A stretch of DNA of 64,000 nucleotides from JAEUJZ01 sp964460115 (GTDB lineage Bacteria; Myxococcota_A; Polyangia; Palsa-1104; JAEUJZ01), in NCBI GenBank assembly GCA_964460115.1, contig CAYWPR010000005.1, positions 71,199 through 135,198 on the forward strand, given 5' to 3'. The position numbers and the translations under genes are program-made. A model generated the notes under the pieces. It had not been told where the DNA came from and did no database searches. It worked only from the letters and a program-made list of their open reading frames with translations. This document shows, piece after piece, positions 38,263 through 48,553 of the stretch (positions are counted from its first letter, which is position 1; each line of letters starts with the position of its first letter).

Positions 38263-41200
38263 CTACTGGGCAAGAGCACGCTTCTTCGTGTGGTTCATAC
38301 ACAGAAGGAGGGCCTCGCGTAGATTCGCCAGCGTGCGAATCGAAGAAAGATCGGCGCCGAGTGACACCAGGGTAAGGGCGACTCCAGGACAAATTCCCAC
38401 GACAATGCCCTGCGCGCCCAGAAGCTGTACGGAATAGATGATCTTGACGATGTGATTGGCGGTATGGGTGTCGATCGTCTCGACACCGGTCAAATCGATG
38501 ATGATGTGCTGAGCGCGCGTGCGCACGACGGCGCCAAGGACGACTTCCATCATCTGCTGGGCGCGGCTGCCATCGATTACGCCGAGGACTGGCATCGTCA
38601 GCACCCCTTCCCAGACTTCGATGATGGGGGTCGACAGTCTGCGAATGGCATCCTGCTGCCGCTGGATGGTTTCGAGCTGCTCGCGCAGCGTCGACTCGAC
38701 CTCTTTGCGCTCTGTTACGTCGATCATGAAGCCGGTAAGCGCCACGCGCCCATCTGCCACTTCGTTCGCACTGACGACGTTGTGCATCCAAAGAATACGC
38801 TCGTTCGCCGCGACCATTCGGAAGTCGAAATGATCGCCTTGGCTACCCGCATCGAAGAATCTGTGCAGCGCCTTTGCGCAGTCCTCGGGGTGCACGCAGG
38901 CGCGCAGAAATTCCTCGGCCGAGCGATCTCGCCACTCGGTAGCCGCTGGCCCCGATACTCTTTCGATGCCCGCGCCTATATAGGTGAACTTTCCGGTCGC
39001 CTTGTCGATTTCCCAGGGAATCAGGTTCGCCGTCTCGGCCAGCTTGCGCAGCCGGGCTTCGCTTTCTAGAAAGTTCTTTTCGGCGCGCTGCTTGTCCGCG
39101 TTTTCCTGCTGCAGCTCGCCATAGAGAATCGCGTTCTCAAGCGATACCGCGGCAAGAAATTCGAGCAGCGCCAGCCGCCGCGGTGTGAACACGCCGGCTA
39201 CAAGCTTGTTCTCCAGATACAAGACGCCTTCCATCTTGCCTTGTCTGAGTAGTGGCAGGCACAGGACGGATTTTGGCCGCTCGCGGACAACATAGGGGTC
39301 CGCGGCGAACGAGCCGTCCTTGGTTGCATCGTCGAGCATCAGCTTGTCGCGGGTGCGCTTGACGTAATTGATAAGTGACATCGGCAGCTCGGAAGGAGAA
39401 ACCATCCTGCCGGCAGCCCCGAGCCGCACTTCGATACCGCTGGAATCCGCAACGGCCTCCGCCAGGGTAATCAAGTTGTCGTCTTTGGGGGCGAGCAGAC
39501 AGCACCGCTGTGCGGTTGCGTGCTCGATGACGATTGGCATGAGCGCGGCCAAAAGCTTCTCCGGCCCTGACTCTCGCGACAGGACCTTAGATGCCTTTAC
39601 CGCAGTCACGGTGTCAAACTGTTCCGCTTGAGTGCTAAGCTCCTGCGGTGCTAGCGTCGTTCGCTCTGTCAATATCTCGGGATATTTCCATTTGAGCTGC
39701 CGAACCTTTCCGTGTGCGCCCCAGCGAGTGTAGCAACCGACCGCCTCGCGCAGATAGCCATCAGGAATGGCTACGTATTCCCGTTCCATGTAAAAGTGAG
39801 CGGCAAACTCGCAGGCCAGTCCTTCATCGTGGACAAACCCACTTGCGCGAAAGAGCCGAATCGCCTGGTTGTAGAGCCGTCCCGCATCGAGCTCTCTTCC
39901 TTCGATTCGCGCGATCTCGGCTGAGATAAGGACGTGCTTGCCTTGATAGTTGTCGGGGCAGCTTTGGGCCCAGGTGTGCAGCCGCCCTTGGTAATCGCCA
40001 ATCAGCTTTCGAAGCGCGCTACGCTTTTCTTCATCCGCTTCATTTCTGAAGCATGCTGCCGCCGCCAGCGCCGTATAAAACGGGTACTCTGCGGCCGGAA
40101 TCCCTTCAGGCGCACTGCTCAGGAATTCCTCAGCAAGCGACCCGGCCTCAAGCGCTTCACGGAAGTCGCCGGCGATGCAGCGGGCCATTGCTTTGAGCGT
40201 AAAATACCAGAGCCGCACGATGGGAAGCGCGGCTTCTCGCACTTCTCGCTCAAATGTCTTTTCGTCGAATCCATCGCCGCTCCAGGTTGAAAAATTGCTG
40301 GTGCCGCCTTGCATATTGGCGACAAGGCGCTTGGCTGCAATCGGAATCGCCAACGGAAATACGAGCTTTGAGCGATTCAAAAGATCTTCGCAGCGCTCGC
40401 TTTCCGTCCATACATCCTCCAGCCGATCGCCAGCGACGAGGGGGGCAATGACGGTATTCAGACTGGTGAAGCAAGTGTACATGACCTCGCCGGTCTCAAT
40501 GCCGGCGCGAAGGCCTATGGTCGCGTATCTATAGGCATCTCGAAAGTGGCGGCTCCAGTGAGAAATCGTCGCACAAAGTACGTTGCAGACTTGCACCTTG
40601 TAGGATTGATCTCTGTACTTTTCGACCAGATCGAACCCGAGCTTTCCGAAGCGGTACCCTTCCCCATACTCCTTGCGCTTCACCTTGATGTAGGCCCCAA
40701 ACAGCGTGTACGCTAGCCCCGACTGTGCGGTGTTGCCGTGGGTAATGCTGAGCAGGACCATGCGCGATATCACGACGCTGGTCAGCGTCGGGTCCATCCA
40801 GAACACGGCGGCTGTAAAGATACCGGTCAGCGTTTTCATGACGCTGATGCTTTCCGGATCTTTCATTGCGTGCAGATTCAGCAGATCCTCTATCGAGCGG
40901 CTTTGCATCGCCACATCGATCTCTTGCAGAATGGCGCTTAGAACTTCGGCGCTTGGGTGCAGCGACAGATCGACGCCAAATAGCTTTAGGCACTTGATGC
41001 CTAGCTCTATCGCCCGCTCGTTTTCCGCCTTCGTCGTGTGGCTCTGCATTTCAAGGCAATACACCGCCGCCTTTTCGACATTTTTGCGGGCGCGGTCGTA
41101 CATCGATGCGCAGACCGCTTCGGCTGCATCCAAACGAGCGGTCAAAAGATAGCTTTCGGCAAGCTCCAGATGCAGCGCGTAGACGAATTCGTAGTCAGTC

Positions 41201-43203
41201 TGCCAGTTCGCCTCGACGAGTAACTTCTTTCCAGCTTCGAGGTAACTTACGGCAGAGCGATACGCGGCTGCCGCCTTCGCTTTTTGCCCGGCGCGAAAAT
41301 TAAGCTCGGCGCATCTGCGCTGTTCGGCAGGATCAGTAATGAGCCCTGCGCCCAGGTTGTAGTGATTTGCGATATCGAAGACTCGTTCGTCTCGATTCGC
41401 TTCCGGCGTGCGTTCCCATAGCAGCCTACCAATACGCAGGTGGACCGCTCCGCGTTCTTGTTCGGGAATTAGCAGATACGCTGCCTGTTGCACGCGATCG
41501 TGAAGGAATCTGTATACGCCTCTCTGGAAAAGAATGAGCCCCTCTGACAGGGCGGGCGCAAGCGCCGAAATCGCTATTTCGGAAGCCGTTCCCAGAATGA
41601 CCGATAGGATGCTTTCTTCGAACTCATTGCCGGCGCACGCCGCGACCTTCAAGGCATTCTGCGTTTGCGACGGCAGACGTTTCAGCTTGCCGACCATCAG
41701 CTCGACAACGTTATCGGTGTAGTTTTTCGCCTCGATCTGATCGATATCCCAGCGCCACGTGCCGGCGTCGGCGTCAAAGCGAACAAGCCCTTGCTGATAG
41801 AGCTCAAGCAGAAACTGCGTCACAAAAAACGGATTTCCGCCGGTTTTTTTGTAGAGCAAAGCGGCAAGGGGCCGCGCACGCTCCTCTGTGCAGTGGAACG
41901 TGTCACGCAACATTTCTAGCTGGTTGCGTTCGGACAGAGGGCCAAGTACTAGCTCGGTGATGGGCACTTCCGCTTTGCGCAGGGCGGCAATCTGCGAGAC
42001 GAGCGGATGCGACGGACTGACCTCATTATCTCGGTATGCACCCAGAATGAAAAGATAATGGGGCTGCGAATTTGCAAGCAGCTCGTAAAGGAGTCCAAGA
42101 CTCGCAAAATCGGCCCACTGCAGATCATCCAAGAATAGAGTTAATGGATGCTCTTTTGCGGCGAATACGCCAACGAAGCTGCGAAATACCGCGTTGAAGC
42201 GGTTCTGCGCATCGGCGCCGGCAAGCGGTGCGACCGGTGGCTGTTTTCCAATGATAAGTTCAAGCTGCGGAATGACTTCAACGATGAGCTGCGCATTTCC
42301 CGCAAGCGCATTTATGAGTCGCTGCCGCCACACCGCAAGGCGCTCTTCGCTTTCGCCTAGGATCTGACGAACCAGGTCTTTGAATGCTTGATTGATCGTA
42401 AGATAAGGAATGTCCTTTTTATACTGATCGAACTTGCCGGCGATAAAGAAACCACGCTCGCGTGCAATGACCTTGTGCAGTTCATTGACCAGAGAAGATT
42501 TTCCGATGCCCGAATAGCCCGAGATCAGCGCCAGATCCGGAGTTCCTCGCGCCACAACCTTTTCGAAGGCGCCAAAGAGCGTCGCAATCTCGCGCTCTCG
42601 GCCGTAGAGCTTGGTAGGAATGCGCAGCTTGTCCCAAATGTCCTCTTGGCCAAGAGGAAACGGCTTCACATTCTCATGCAGCGCAATTTCGTCCAGGCAT
42701 TTTTGCAGATCGTGCTCTAGTCCGCGGGCACTCTGGTATCTATCTTCCGCGTCCTTGGCAAGCAGCTTCATCACGATGTTTGAAACGATGCCGGGTATGT
42801 CTTGCGCCGCATCGCTAAGCGGCTGCGGGCGCACCGCGATGTGGCAGTGCAACCAGCCCAGCGCGTCTTCGGCTTTAAAAGGTAGTGTGCCGGAAAACAT
42901 CTCGTACAGCACCACACCGAGCGAATAAAGATCCGATCTGTGATCGACCGGACGGTTCATGCGGCCGATTTGCTCGGGCGAGATATAAGGCAGTGACCCA
43001 AGAGAAATGCCGAGGTCATGGCCCATGCTCGAGACCACCGCTGCAGGCTCTTTGGGCACTGCAAGGAGCAGAACCTCCTTGGTCTTGGGATCAATGCGGA
43101 TATTGTCAGGTCGAATATTCTGGTGAACCACATTGGACTGGTGAAGTCGCGCCAGCGCTCCAGCAATCTGGATTCCAACCTTCAAAACATCGCTTTTGTT
43201 CAT
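38263..43203 (-). CDS. Giant sensor: pseudokinase C-lobe, AAA ATPase, TPR-like, GAF, PAS, STAS
   Basis: 1,646 residues. Residues 1-180 match only the C-lobe of a PknB-type kinase. The catalytic loop reads HQNIRPDN in place of HRDxKPxN and the DFG site reads AVP, so the catalytic Asp and metal-binding Asp are gone and the ATP-binding N-lobe is missing. The downstream motif SPEQIGRMNRPVDHRSDLYSLG is intact. An AAA-type ATPase follows (Walker A GYSGIGKSS near 228, Walker B LFLDDLQWAD near 360), then a long helical TPR-like region (about 600-1170), GAF (about 1195-1345), PAS (about 1380-1500) and a terminal STAS of RsbR type (about 1520-1640, TGVETIDTHTANH). It resembles the multidomain kinase/ATPase/sensor histidine kinase family with a STAS where the histidine kinase would be. 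It precedes the NRPS-PKS gene on the same strand. Confidence 0.9.
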   Translation of the reverse strand: MNKSDVLKVGIQIAGALARLHQSNVVHQNIRPDNIRIDPKTKEVLLLAVPKEPAAVVSSMGHDLGISLGSLPYISPEQIGRMNRPVDHRSDLYSLGVVLYEMFSGTLPFKAEDALGWLHCHIAVRPQPLSDAAQDIPGIVSNIVMKLLAKDAEDRYQSARGLEHDLQKCLDEIALHENVKPFPLGQEDIWDKLRIPTKLYGREREIATLFGAFEKVVARGTPDLALISGYSGIGKSSLVNELHKVIARERGFFIAGKFDQYKKDIPYLTINQAFKDLVRQILGESEERLAVWRQRLINALAGNAQLIVEVIPQLELIIGKQPPVAPLAGADAQNRFNAVFRSFVGVFAAKEHPLTLFLDDLQWADFASLGLLYELLANSQPHYLFILGAYRDNEVSPSHPLVSQIAALRKAEVPITELVLGPLSERNQLEMLRDTFHCTEERARPLAALLYKKTGGNPFFVTQFLLELYQQGLVRFDADAGTWRWDIDQIEAKNYTDNVVELMVGKLKRLPSQTQNALKVAACAGNEFEESILSVILGTASEIAISALAPALSEGLILFQRGVYRFLHDRVQQAAYLLIPEQERGAVHLRIGRLLWERTPEANRDERVFDIANHYNLGAGLITDPAEQRRCAELNFRAGQKAKAAAAYRSAVSYLEAGKKLLVEANWQTDYEFVYALHLELAESYLLTARLDAAEAVCASMYDRARKNVEKAAVYCLEMQSHTTKAENERAIELGIKCLKLFGVDLSLHPSAEVLSAILQEIDVAMQSRSIEDLLNLHAMKDPESISVMKTLTGIFTAAVFWMDPTLTSVVISRMVLLSITHGNTAQSGLAYTLFGAYIKVKRKEYGEGYRFGKLGFDLVEKYRDQSYKVQVCNVLCATISHWSRHFRDAYRYATIGLRAGIETGEVMYTCFTSLNTVIAPLVAGDRLEDVWTESERCEDLLNRSKLVFPLAIPIAAKRLVANMQGGTSNFSTWSGDGFDEKTFEREVREAALPIVRLWYFTLKAMARCIAGDFREALEAGSLAEEFLSSAPEGIPAAEYPFYTALAAAACFRNEADEEKRSALRKLIGDYQGRLHTWAQSCPDNYQGKHVLISAEIARIEGRELDAGRLYNQAIRLFRASGFVHDEGLACEFAAHFYMEREYVAIPDGYLREAVGCYTRWGAHGKVRQLKWKYPEILTERTTLAPQELSTQAEQFDTVTAVKASKVLSRESGPEKLLAALMPIVIEHATAQRCCLLAPKDDNLITLAEAVADSSGIEVRLGAAGRMVSPSELPMSLINYVKRTRDKLMLDDATKDGSFAADPYVVRERPKSVLCLPLLRQGKMEGVLYLENKLVAGVFTPRRLALLEFLAAVSLENAILYGELQQENADKQRAEKNFLESEARLRKLAETANLIPWEIDKATGKFTYIGAGIERVSGPAATEWRDRSAEEFLRACVHPEDCAKALHRFFDAGSQGDHFDFRMVAANERILWMHNVVSANEVADGRVALTGFMIDVTERKEVESTLREQLETIQRQQDAIRRLSTPIIEVWEGVLTMPVLGVIDGSRAQQMMEVVLGAVVRTRAQHIIIDLTGVETIDTHTANHIVKIIYSVQLLGAQGIVVGICPGVALTLVSLGADLSSIRTLANLREALLLCMNHTKKRALAQ

Positions 43204-43289
43204 CGGGAACTCGATTGATGTCCACAGGTGCCGACCCGAAGGCAGACACCCCTCGATGGGGTAAAAAATGTAGCCAGGTTAACCGAGCC

Positions 43290-43318
43290 AGAATATCATC
43301 TCTCGCGGCTTTTGTGAA
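43290..43318 (-). promoter_or_regulatory. Candidate sigma-70-type promoter for the sensor/NRPS-PKS unit
   Basis: On the minus strand TTCACA (-35, 43313-43318) and TATTCT (-10, 43290-43295) are 17 bp apart, about 87 bp upstream of the sensor ATG at 43203. This is the only good promoter pair I see in the 225 bp before that gene. Read by eye; no start site data. Confidence 0.5.
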
Positions 43319-43342
43319 CCGCTTTAGCAGCTTCGAGCAGTC

Positions 43343-43375
43343 GTAGCTATCGGGTAGCTATCGGGCATTTGTCGG
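43343..43375 (-). repeat. Three 11-bp direct repeats upstream of the sensor promoter
   Basis: On the minus strand, units CCGACAAATGC, CCGATAGCTAC and CCGATAGCTAC follow each other without gaps. The last two are identical. They end 24 bp from the -35 element. Direct repeats at 11 bp (one helical turn) are the arrangement used by OmpR/PhoB-type activators, so this may be an activator site. Confidence 0.55.
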
Positions 43376-43428
43376 GCACCAATCAGTGGCTCGCATTTTG
43401 AAGCGATCTCAAGCGAAATGACGCAGGC

Positions 43429-44901
43429 TTATTTCTCGACGGACTTGCCGGTTGCTGCGGTTTCTGGATCGAAGGGAGCGGCGTTCGGCATTGCCGAAGG
43501 AGCCATCGGAAATGAGCCGATCATCGTGCCTTCTTCCTCATTGTCGCAACCATAGAAACCGTCTACGCCGCTCGGCGTGCTTGTGCGGTCTTTAGTGTTG
43601 GCATCTTGCGCCGCCTCTGTCCTATAGAAGCCTTCGACTTTGTGACCCTCGAAAGATTTGATGAGCTTGGGTTTTGCCGGCTTTTCAAGCGCAAAGGAAG
43701 GCTTTTCCGGTGTCCCTGTTTCGCGCAACTGGCCGACGTAGTAAATGGCACTCGCCAAATTGCCGACCTGCAAGCTGCCTTGCTTTAGCGCTTCTGAGCG
43801 CGGCGATTTTTCTTTCAGAATGCGCTCTTTGACATCCAGGGCGTCATAGGTGGCTGCAACATAGACTTCCTTCGCAGGGGTAATACATAGTTCAGCGCCG
43901 CTGCGATGATTGCGCAGCATCTCGTCATTTATATCCTGATATGCCGTTTTTTGAATATCTCCGCCGACATGAGGTACTTCAATGAGAATGCCGCTGGCCG
44001 GATCATTTAGCGCAGGCGGATTCCTTTTATCGCCTTCCTCTCTCTTAAACGGATACATAAATAAGAGGGCCGGTTCATTTCCAGCGCCGCGATGGAGCAG
44101 ACAAATGATCTCGCGACCGCTGAAGTTTATGTGCTGTGCTCCTTCGAAGTTGTACTGATTATATTTGCTCGTGGTGCCATCTTTTAGCTTGGCTTTGTCA
44201 TTGGGAAAGTCCTGAATGTCGCTGGCATCGGCAAAGATAGACAGATCCTGCAACAGGAAAAACGTCAATATGCGTCCCTGGCTGGCTAGCAGATCGTACT
44301 GTCCCGGTCTTCCTGTGGCCGCGATTCCTTCACAGTCATCTAACAAGGGCACATCTTTTGGCCACGTGAATATAATGAGATCATTTTTGCCGGCAGAATT
44401 AACGTACTGTAAGCCCACCCGCGGCAGCTTTCGCTTGGCGTTCTCGTCGTCCTTCTTTTTGTTGTCAAAGGCGACTAGAGATGCCTTGGTCGGAGTGATT
44501 TTTTGATGTTCGCTGTCTTCGATTGGATCAATAAGACAGGTCAGCGGTGCCATTCCGCTGATTCCAATGGCGGTAAGAGGAAGCGGTGCGGAATGCTGCG
44601 ATCCGGTTTTGGCATTCGCTTCCGGGACGGGTATCGCCGCGGACGGTGCTGCGTCATGCCCGAAGCCGTCTAGCACGGCCAATAGGGCCGCATCGCGTTC
44701 TTTTTGTTTTGCCGGCGAAAGCGACGCAGCCCTGGACGAAGCTGGGCCTGTTGTGGACGAAGGAATAGGCGGCGCTGCTGGGGGCGATTCAGGAGCTGCT
44801 ACGACGGGGGCAGACGGCTGAGCCGTGGCCCTTGTGCTAAGCCCGAAATGTTGCGGCTGCGTCGGTTGCCTTTGCGGCGACTCTAGCTCTGATTGAGACA
44901 T
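43429..44901 (-). CDS. Hypothetical protein with Pro/Ala/Ser-rich N-terminus
   Basis: 490 residues with no recognised domain. The first 130 residues are low complexity (Pro, Ala, Ser, Gln) with no signal peptide or anchor. The rest is a mixed alpha/beta region with segments such as LPRVGLQYVNSAGKNDLIIF, ILIEVPHVGGDIQKTAYQDIN and YYVGQLRETG, and an acidic C-terminal stretch. GGGGG precedes the ATG. It lies 225 bp upstream of the giant sensor gene on the same strand, but the promoter between them suggests separate transcription. Function unknown. Confidence 0.6.
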   Translation of the reverse strand: MSQSELESPQRQPTQPQHFGLSTRATAQPSAPVVAAPESPPAAPPIPSSTTGPASSRAASLSPAKQKERDAALLAVLDGFGHDAAPSAAIPVPEANAKTGSQHSAPLPLTAIGISGMAPLTCLIDPIEDSEHQKITPTKASLVAFDNKKKDDENAKRKLPRVGLQYVNSAGKNDLIIFTWPKDVPLLDDCEGIAATGRPGQYDLLASQGRILTFFLLQDLSIFADASDIQDFPNDKAKLKDGTTSKYNQYNFEGAQHINFSGREIICLLHRGAGNEPALLFMYPFKREEGDKRNPPALNDPASGILIEVPHVGGDIQKTAYQDINDEMLRNHRSGAELCITPAKEVYVAATYDALDVKERILKEKSPRSEALKQGSLQVGNLASAIYYVGQLRETGTPEKPSFALEKPAKPKLIKSFEGHKVEGFYRTEAAQDANTKDRTSTPSGVDGFYGCDNEEEGTMIGSFPMAPSAMPNAAPFDPETAATGKSVEK

Positions 44902-45007
44902 CAGACCCCCGAAAAAAAAAGAACCCTACATAGAAGTGATCGACCAAAACGCTATCTAAGTTGCGCGAGCTATGCATCGCGCCGAAAAACTCATAAATAG
45001 CATATAT

Positions 45008-45074
45008 GCGCCACCGCCATTGGCGCAGGTGGAATAAACCGCAGCCTCGGCAAAACAGTTGAAAAATATTTTTC
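45008..45074 (+). other. Structured leader region upstream of the DEAD-box helicase
   Basis: GCGCCA (45008-45013) and TGGCGC (45021-45026) form a 6-bp hairpin. GAAAAATATTTTTC (45061-45074) is a perfect 14-bp palindrome 50 bp before the helicase start, and GCATATATGC (45000-45009) is another palindrome. Together they could mark a regulated 5' leader, as in cold-shock helicases; inference only. Confidence 0.35.
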
Positions 45075-45123
45075 GACATCATTCGGCGGCATTCGCGCTG
45101 CGCGTCCTGGTATAAGAGCCGTC

Positions 45124-46824
<1,701 letters not shown>

Positions 46825-46850
46825 TGCAGAAGGCCGGGTAGGGCAGGGCG

Positions 46851-48545
46851 TTAGGGAAAGGTCACGGCCCAAAAGCGCTGCGCATCGGAGTCATCCCAGC
46901 GGTCGGCGCAAGTGAGCGCGGACAGGGCATCGTGCAGTTCGCGCGCGCTGGCAAAGCGTTCATCGGGCGACTTCTTCAGGCAGCGCATCACGATGGCTTC
47001 AAGTTGCGTAGTGATTGGCGTTCCGCGATGCTTCGATGGGAATTCCGGTTCGAACGTCATATGGGCAATCAGCAGTTCGCCAATCGACGCACCTATATGC
47101 GGCGGTCGCCCCGCCAGCATGAAGTACAAGGTCGCCCCCAGCGAATACAAATCGGAACGCGCGTCCGCGGGGCGCCCCGCACAGACCTCCGGAGCCATAT
47201 AAGTGGGCGTTCCGCCCACAAAGTTAGTCTGGGTGGCGGTGGTATCTCCTTCGGCGCCATCGGTCAGCTTGGCGATGCCAAAGTCGAGCAGTTTAACGCA
47301 ATCGCGAAACTCGCCGGACCGGCCGATAAAGATGTTTCCAGGCTTCACATCGCGGTGTATGACGCCCGCTTCATGCGCTTCTGCCAAAGACAGGCAGGCT
47401 TGGCGGGCGAAATGGACCGCGCGGGCTTCGGAAAGCGGTCCCGTTGTCTCGACCAGCTTGCGCAAGTCGGCTCCGACCAAAAGCTCCATGGCCATATACC
47501 AAAGGCCGTCGTCACTGGCGCCAAAGTCATAGATTTGAATGGTATACGGACTGCGCAGGCGTCCGGCGGCGCGGGCCTCGCGTTCGAAGCGGCGAATTTC
47601 GGCGGCGCCGTTCGCCCCGCCGCGCAGTAGCTTTAACGCCACATCGCGCCGCAGCACTTGATCCCAGGCCAGCCAGACTTCCCCCATTCCGCCCGAGCCT
47701 ATAGGCGCTTTTAAACGGTAGCGGCCGAGCTTGCGCGCTTCGAAGATCTGCCGTCGCAGCATCCATGCCGAATTGCTGACAAACACACCAATTCCGGCGC
47801 TAAGCACCACAAAGATATAGTTGGCAGCGAATGTGCCAATGTTCGAGACATTGCGAAAGCTGAGCGCGGTTTTCGCATCTACCGTCGCCGCAATCAGCAT
47901 CACTGCGGGATACAGGCAGACGTGCAGAATGGTCATGGGAAGGATGCTGCGCCACGGTGCGGGCAATAGCGCCAGCCGCACAAGCAGCATCAGCGAAACT
48001 CCATGCTGGTAGATGGCCAGCGGACCACCAAGCGGTAGTGAGATGAGCGCGACACAGATCACCGGAAAACTCGTGCCGAGAATTTCTCCGGCCTTTAGCC
48101 AGCGCGCCGAAATTCCCGGTCGCCGAAGCAGCGGCATCCACATAAGCACGCTGACTTCTCCGACCGTTCGCCACAGCGCAATCCACATCAGCGAATTTCG
48201 CGCGGCCGGCAAGATGACATGACACATGAGGATGTCCAGCAAGAAAAACGCCGGCCAGACTCCAAGGAAAATGAGCATCGCGAACCGCAAAGAGCGGCGG
48301 CGTTCTTCGCGTTCGCGTTGTTCTTCGGCTTCGCGCTCGCGTTCCCGTTCCGCTTGGCGTGACGCGCCAGTCGTTGCATCTGTCGTCATCATTGCCGCGC
48401 TGCGCGGCGAGTTTGGCGGGGCGGACAACGTGGCTTCAAAAGCCATGGCTGAATCATTCGCCGGTGCCGATGTCGCGCCTTGGGAAGACGGTGCCGCGAC
48501 TCCGTTGGCTTTGGGTGGATGACTCACAATGTTGTATTTTAGCAC
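46851..48545 (-). CDS. Membrane-anchored Ser/Thr protein kinase
   Basis: 564 residues with an unusual order: about residues 1-90 are a charged, partly coiled-coil region (many Arg/Glu), then five to six transmembrane helices (about 90-265), then a complete PknB-type kinase domain (about 275-550). Motifs: GSGGMGEVW (P-loop), VALKLL (VAIK lysine), HRDVKPGN (catalytic loop), DFGIAK and APEVCAG. All key catalytic residues are present, so it should be active. The start (GTG 48545, or GTG 48527) lies 8 bp after the double-uvrA stop, suggesting coupled expression with DNA repair. Confidence 0.85.
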   Translation of the reverse strand: MLKYNIVSHPPKANGVAAPSSQGATSAPANDSAMAFEATLSAPPNSPRSAAMMTTDATTGASRQAEREREREAEEQREREERRRSLRFAMLIFLGVWPAFFLLDILMCHVILPAARNSLMWIALWRTVGEVSVLMWMPLLRRPGISARWLKAGEILGTSFPVICVALISLPLGGPLAIYQHGVSLMLLVRLALLPAPWRSILPMTILHVCLYPAVMLIAATVDAKTALSFRNVSNIGTFAANYIFVVLSAGIGVFVSNSAWMLRRQIFEARKLGRYRLKAPIGSGGMGEVWLAWDQVLRRDVALKLLRGGANGAAEIRRFEREARAAGRLRSPYTIQIYDFGASDDGLWYMAMELLVGADLRKLVETTGPLSEARAVHFARQACLSLAEAHEAGVIHRDVKPGNIFIGRSGEFRDCVKLLDFGIAKLTDGAEGDTTATQTNFVGGTPTYMAPEVCAGRPADARSDLYSLGATLYFMLAGRPPHIGASIGELLIAHMTFEPEFPSKHRGTPITTQLEAIVMRCLKKSPDERFASARELHDALSALTCADRWDDSDAQRFWAVTFP

Positions 48546-48553
48546 GTCCGCGC

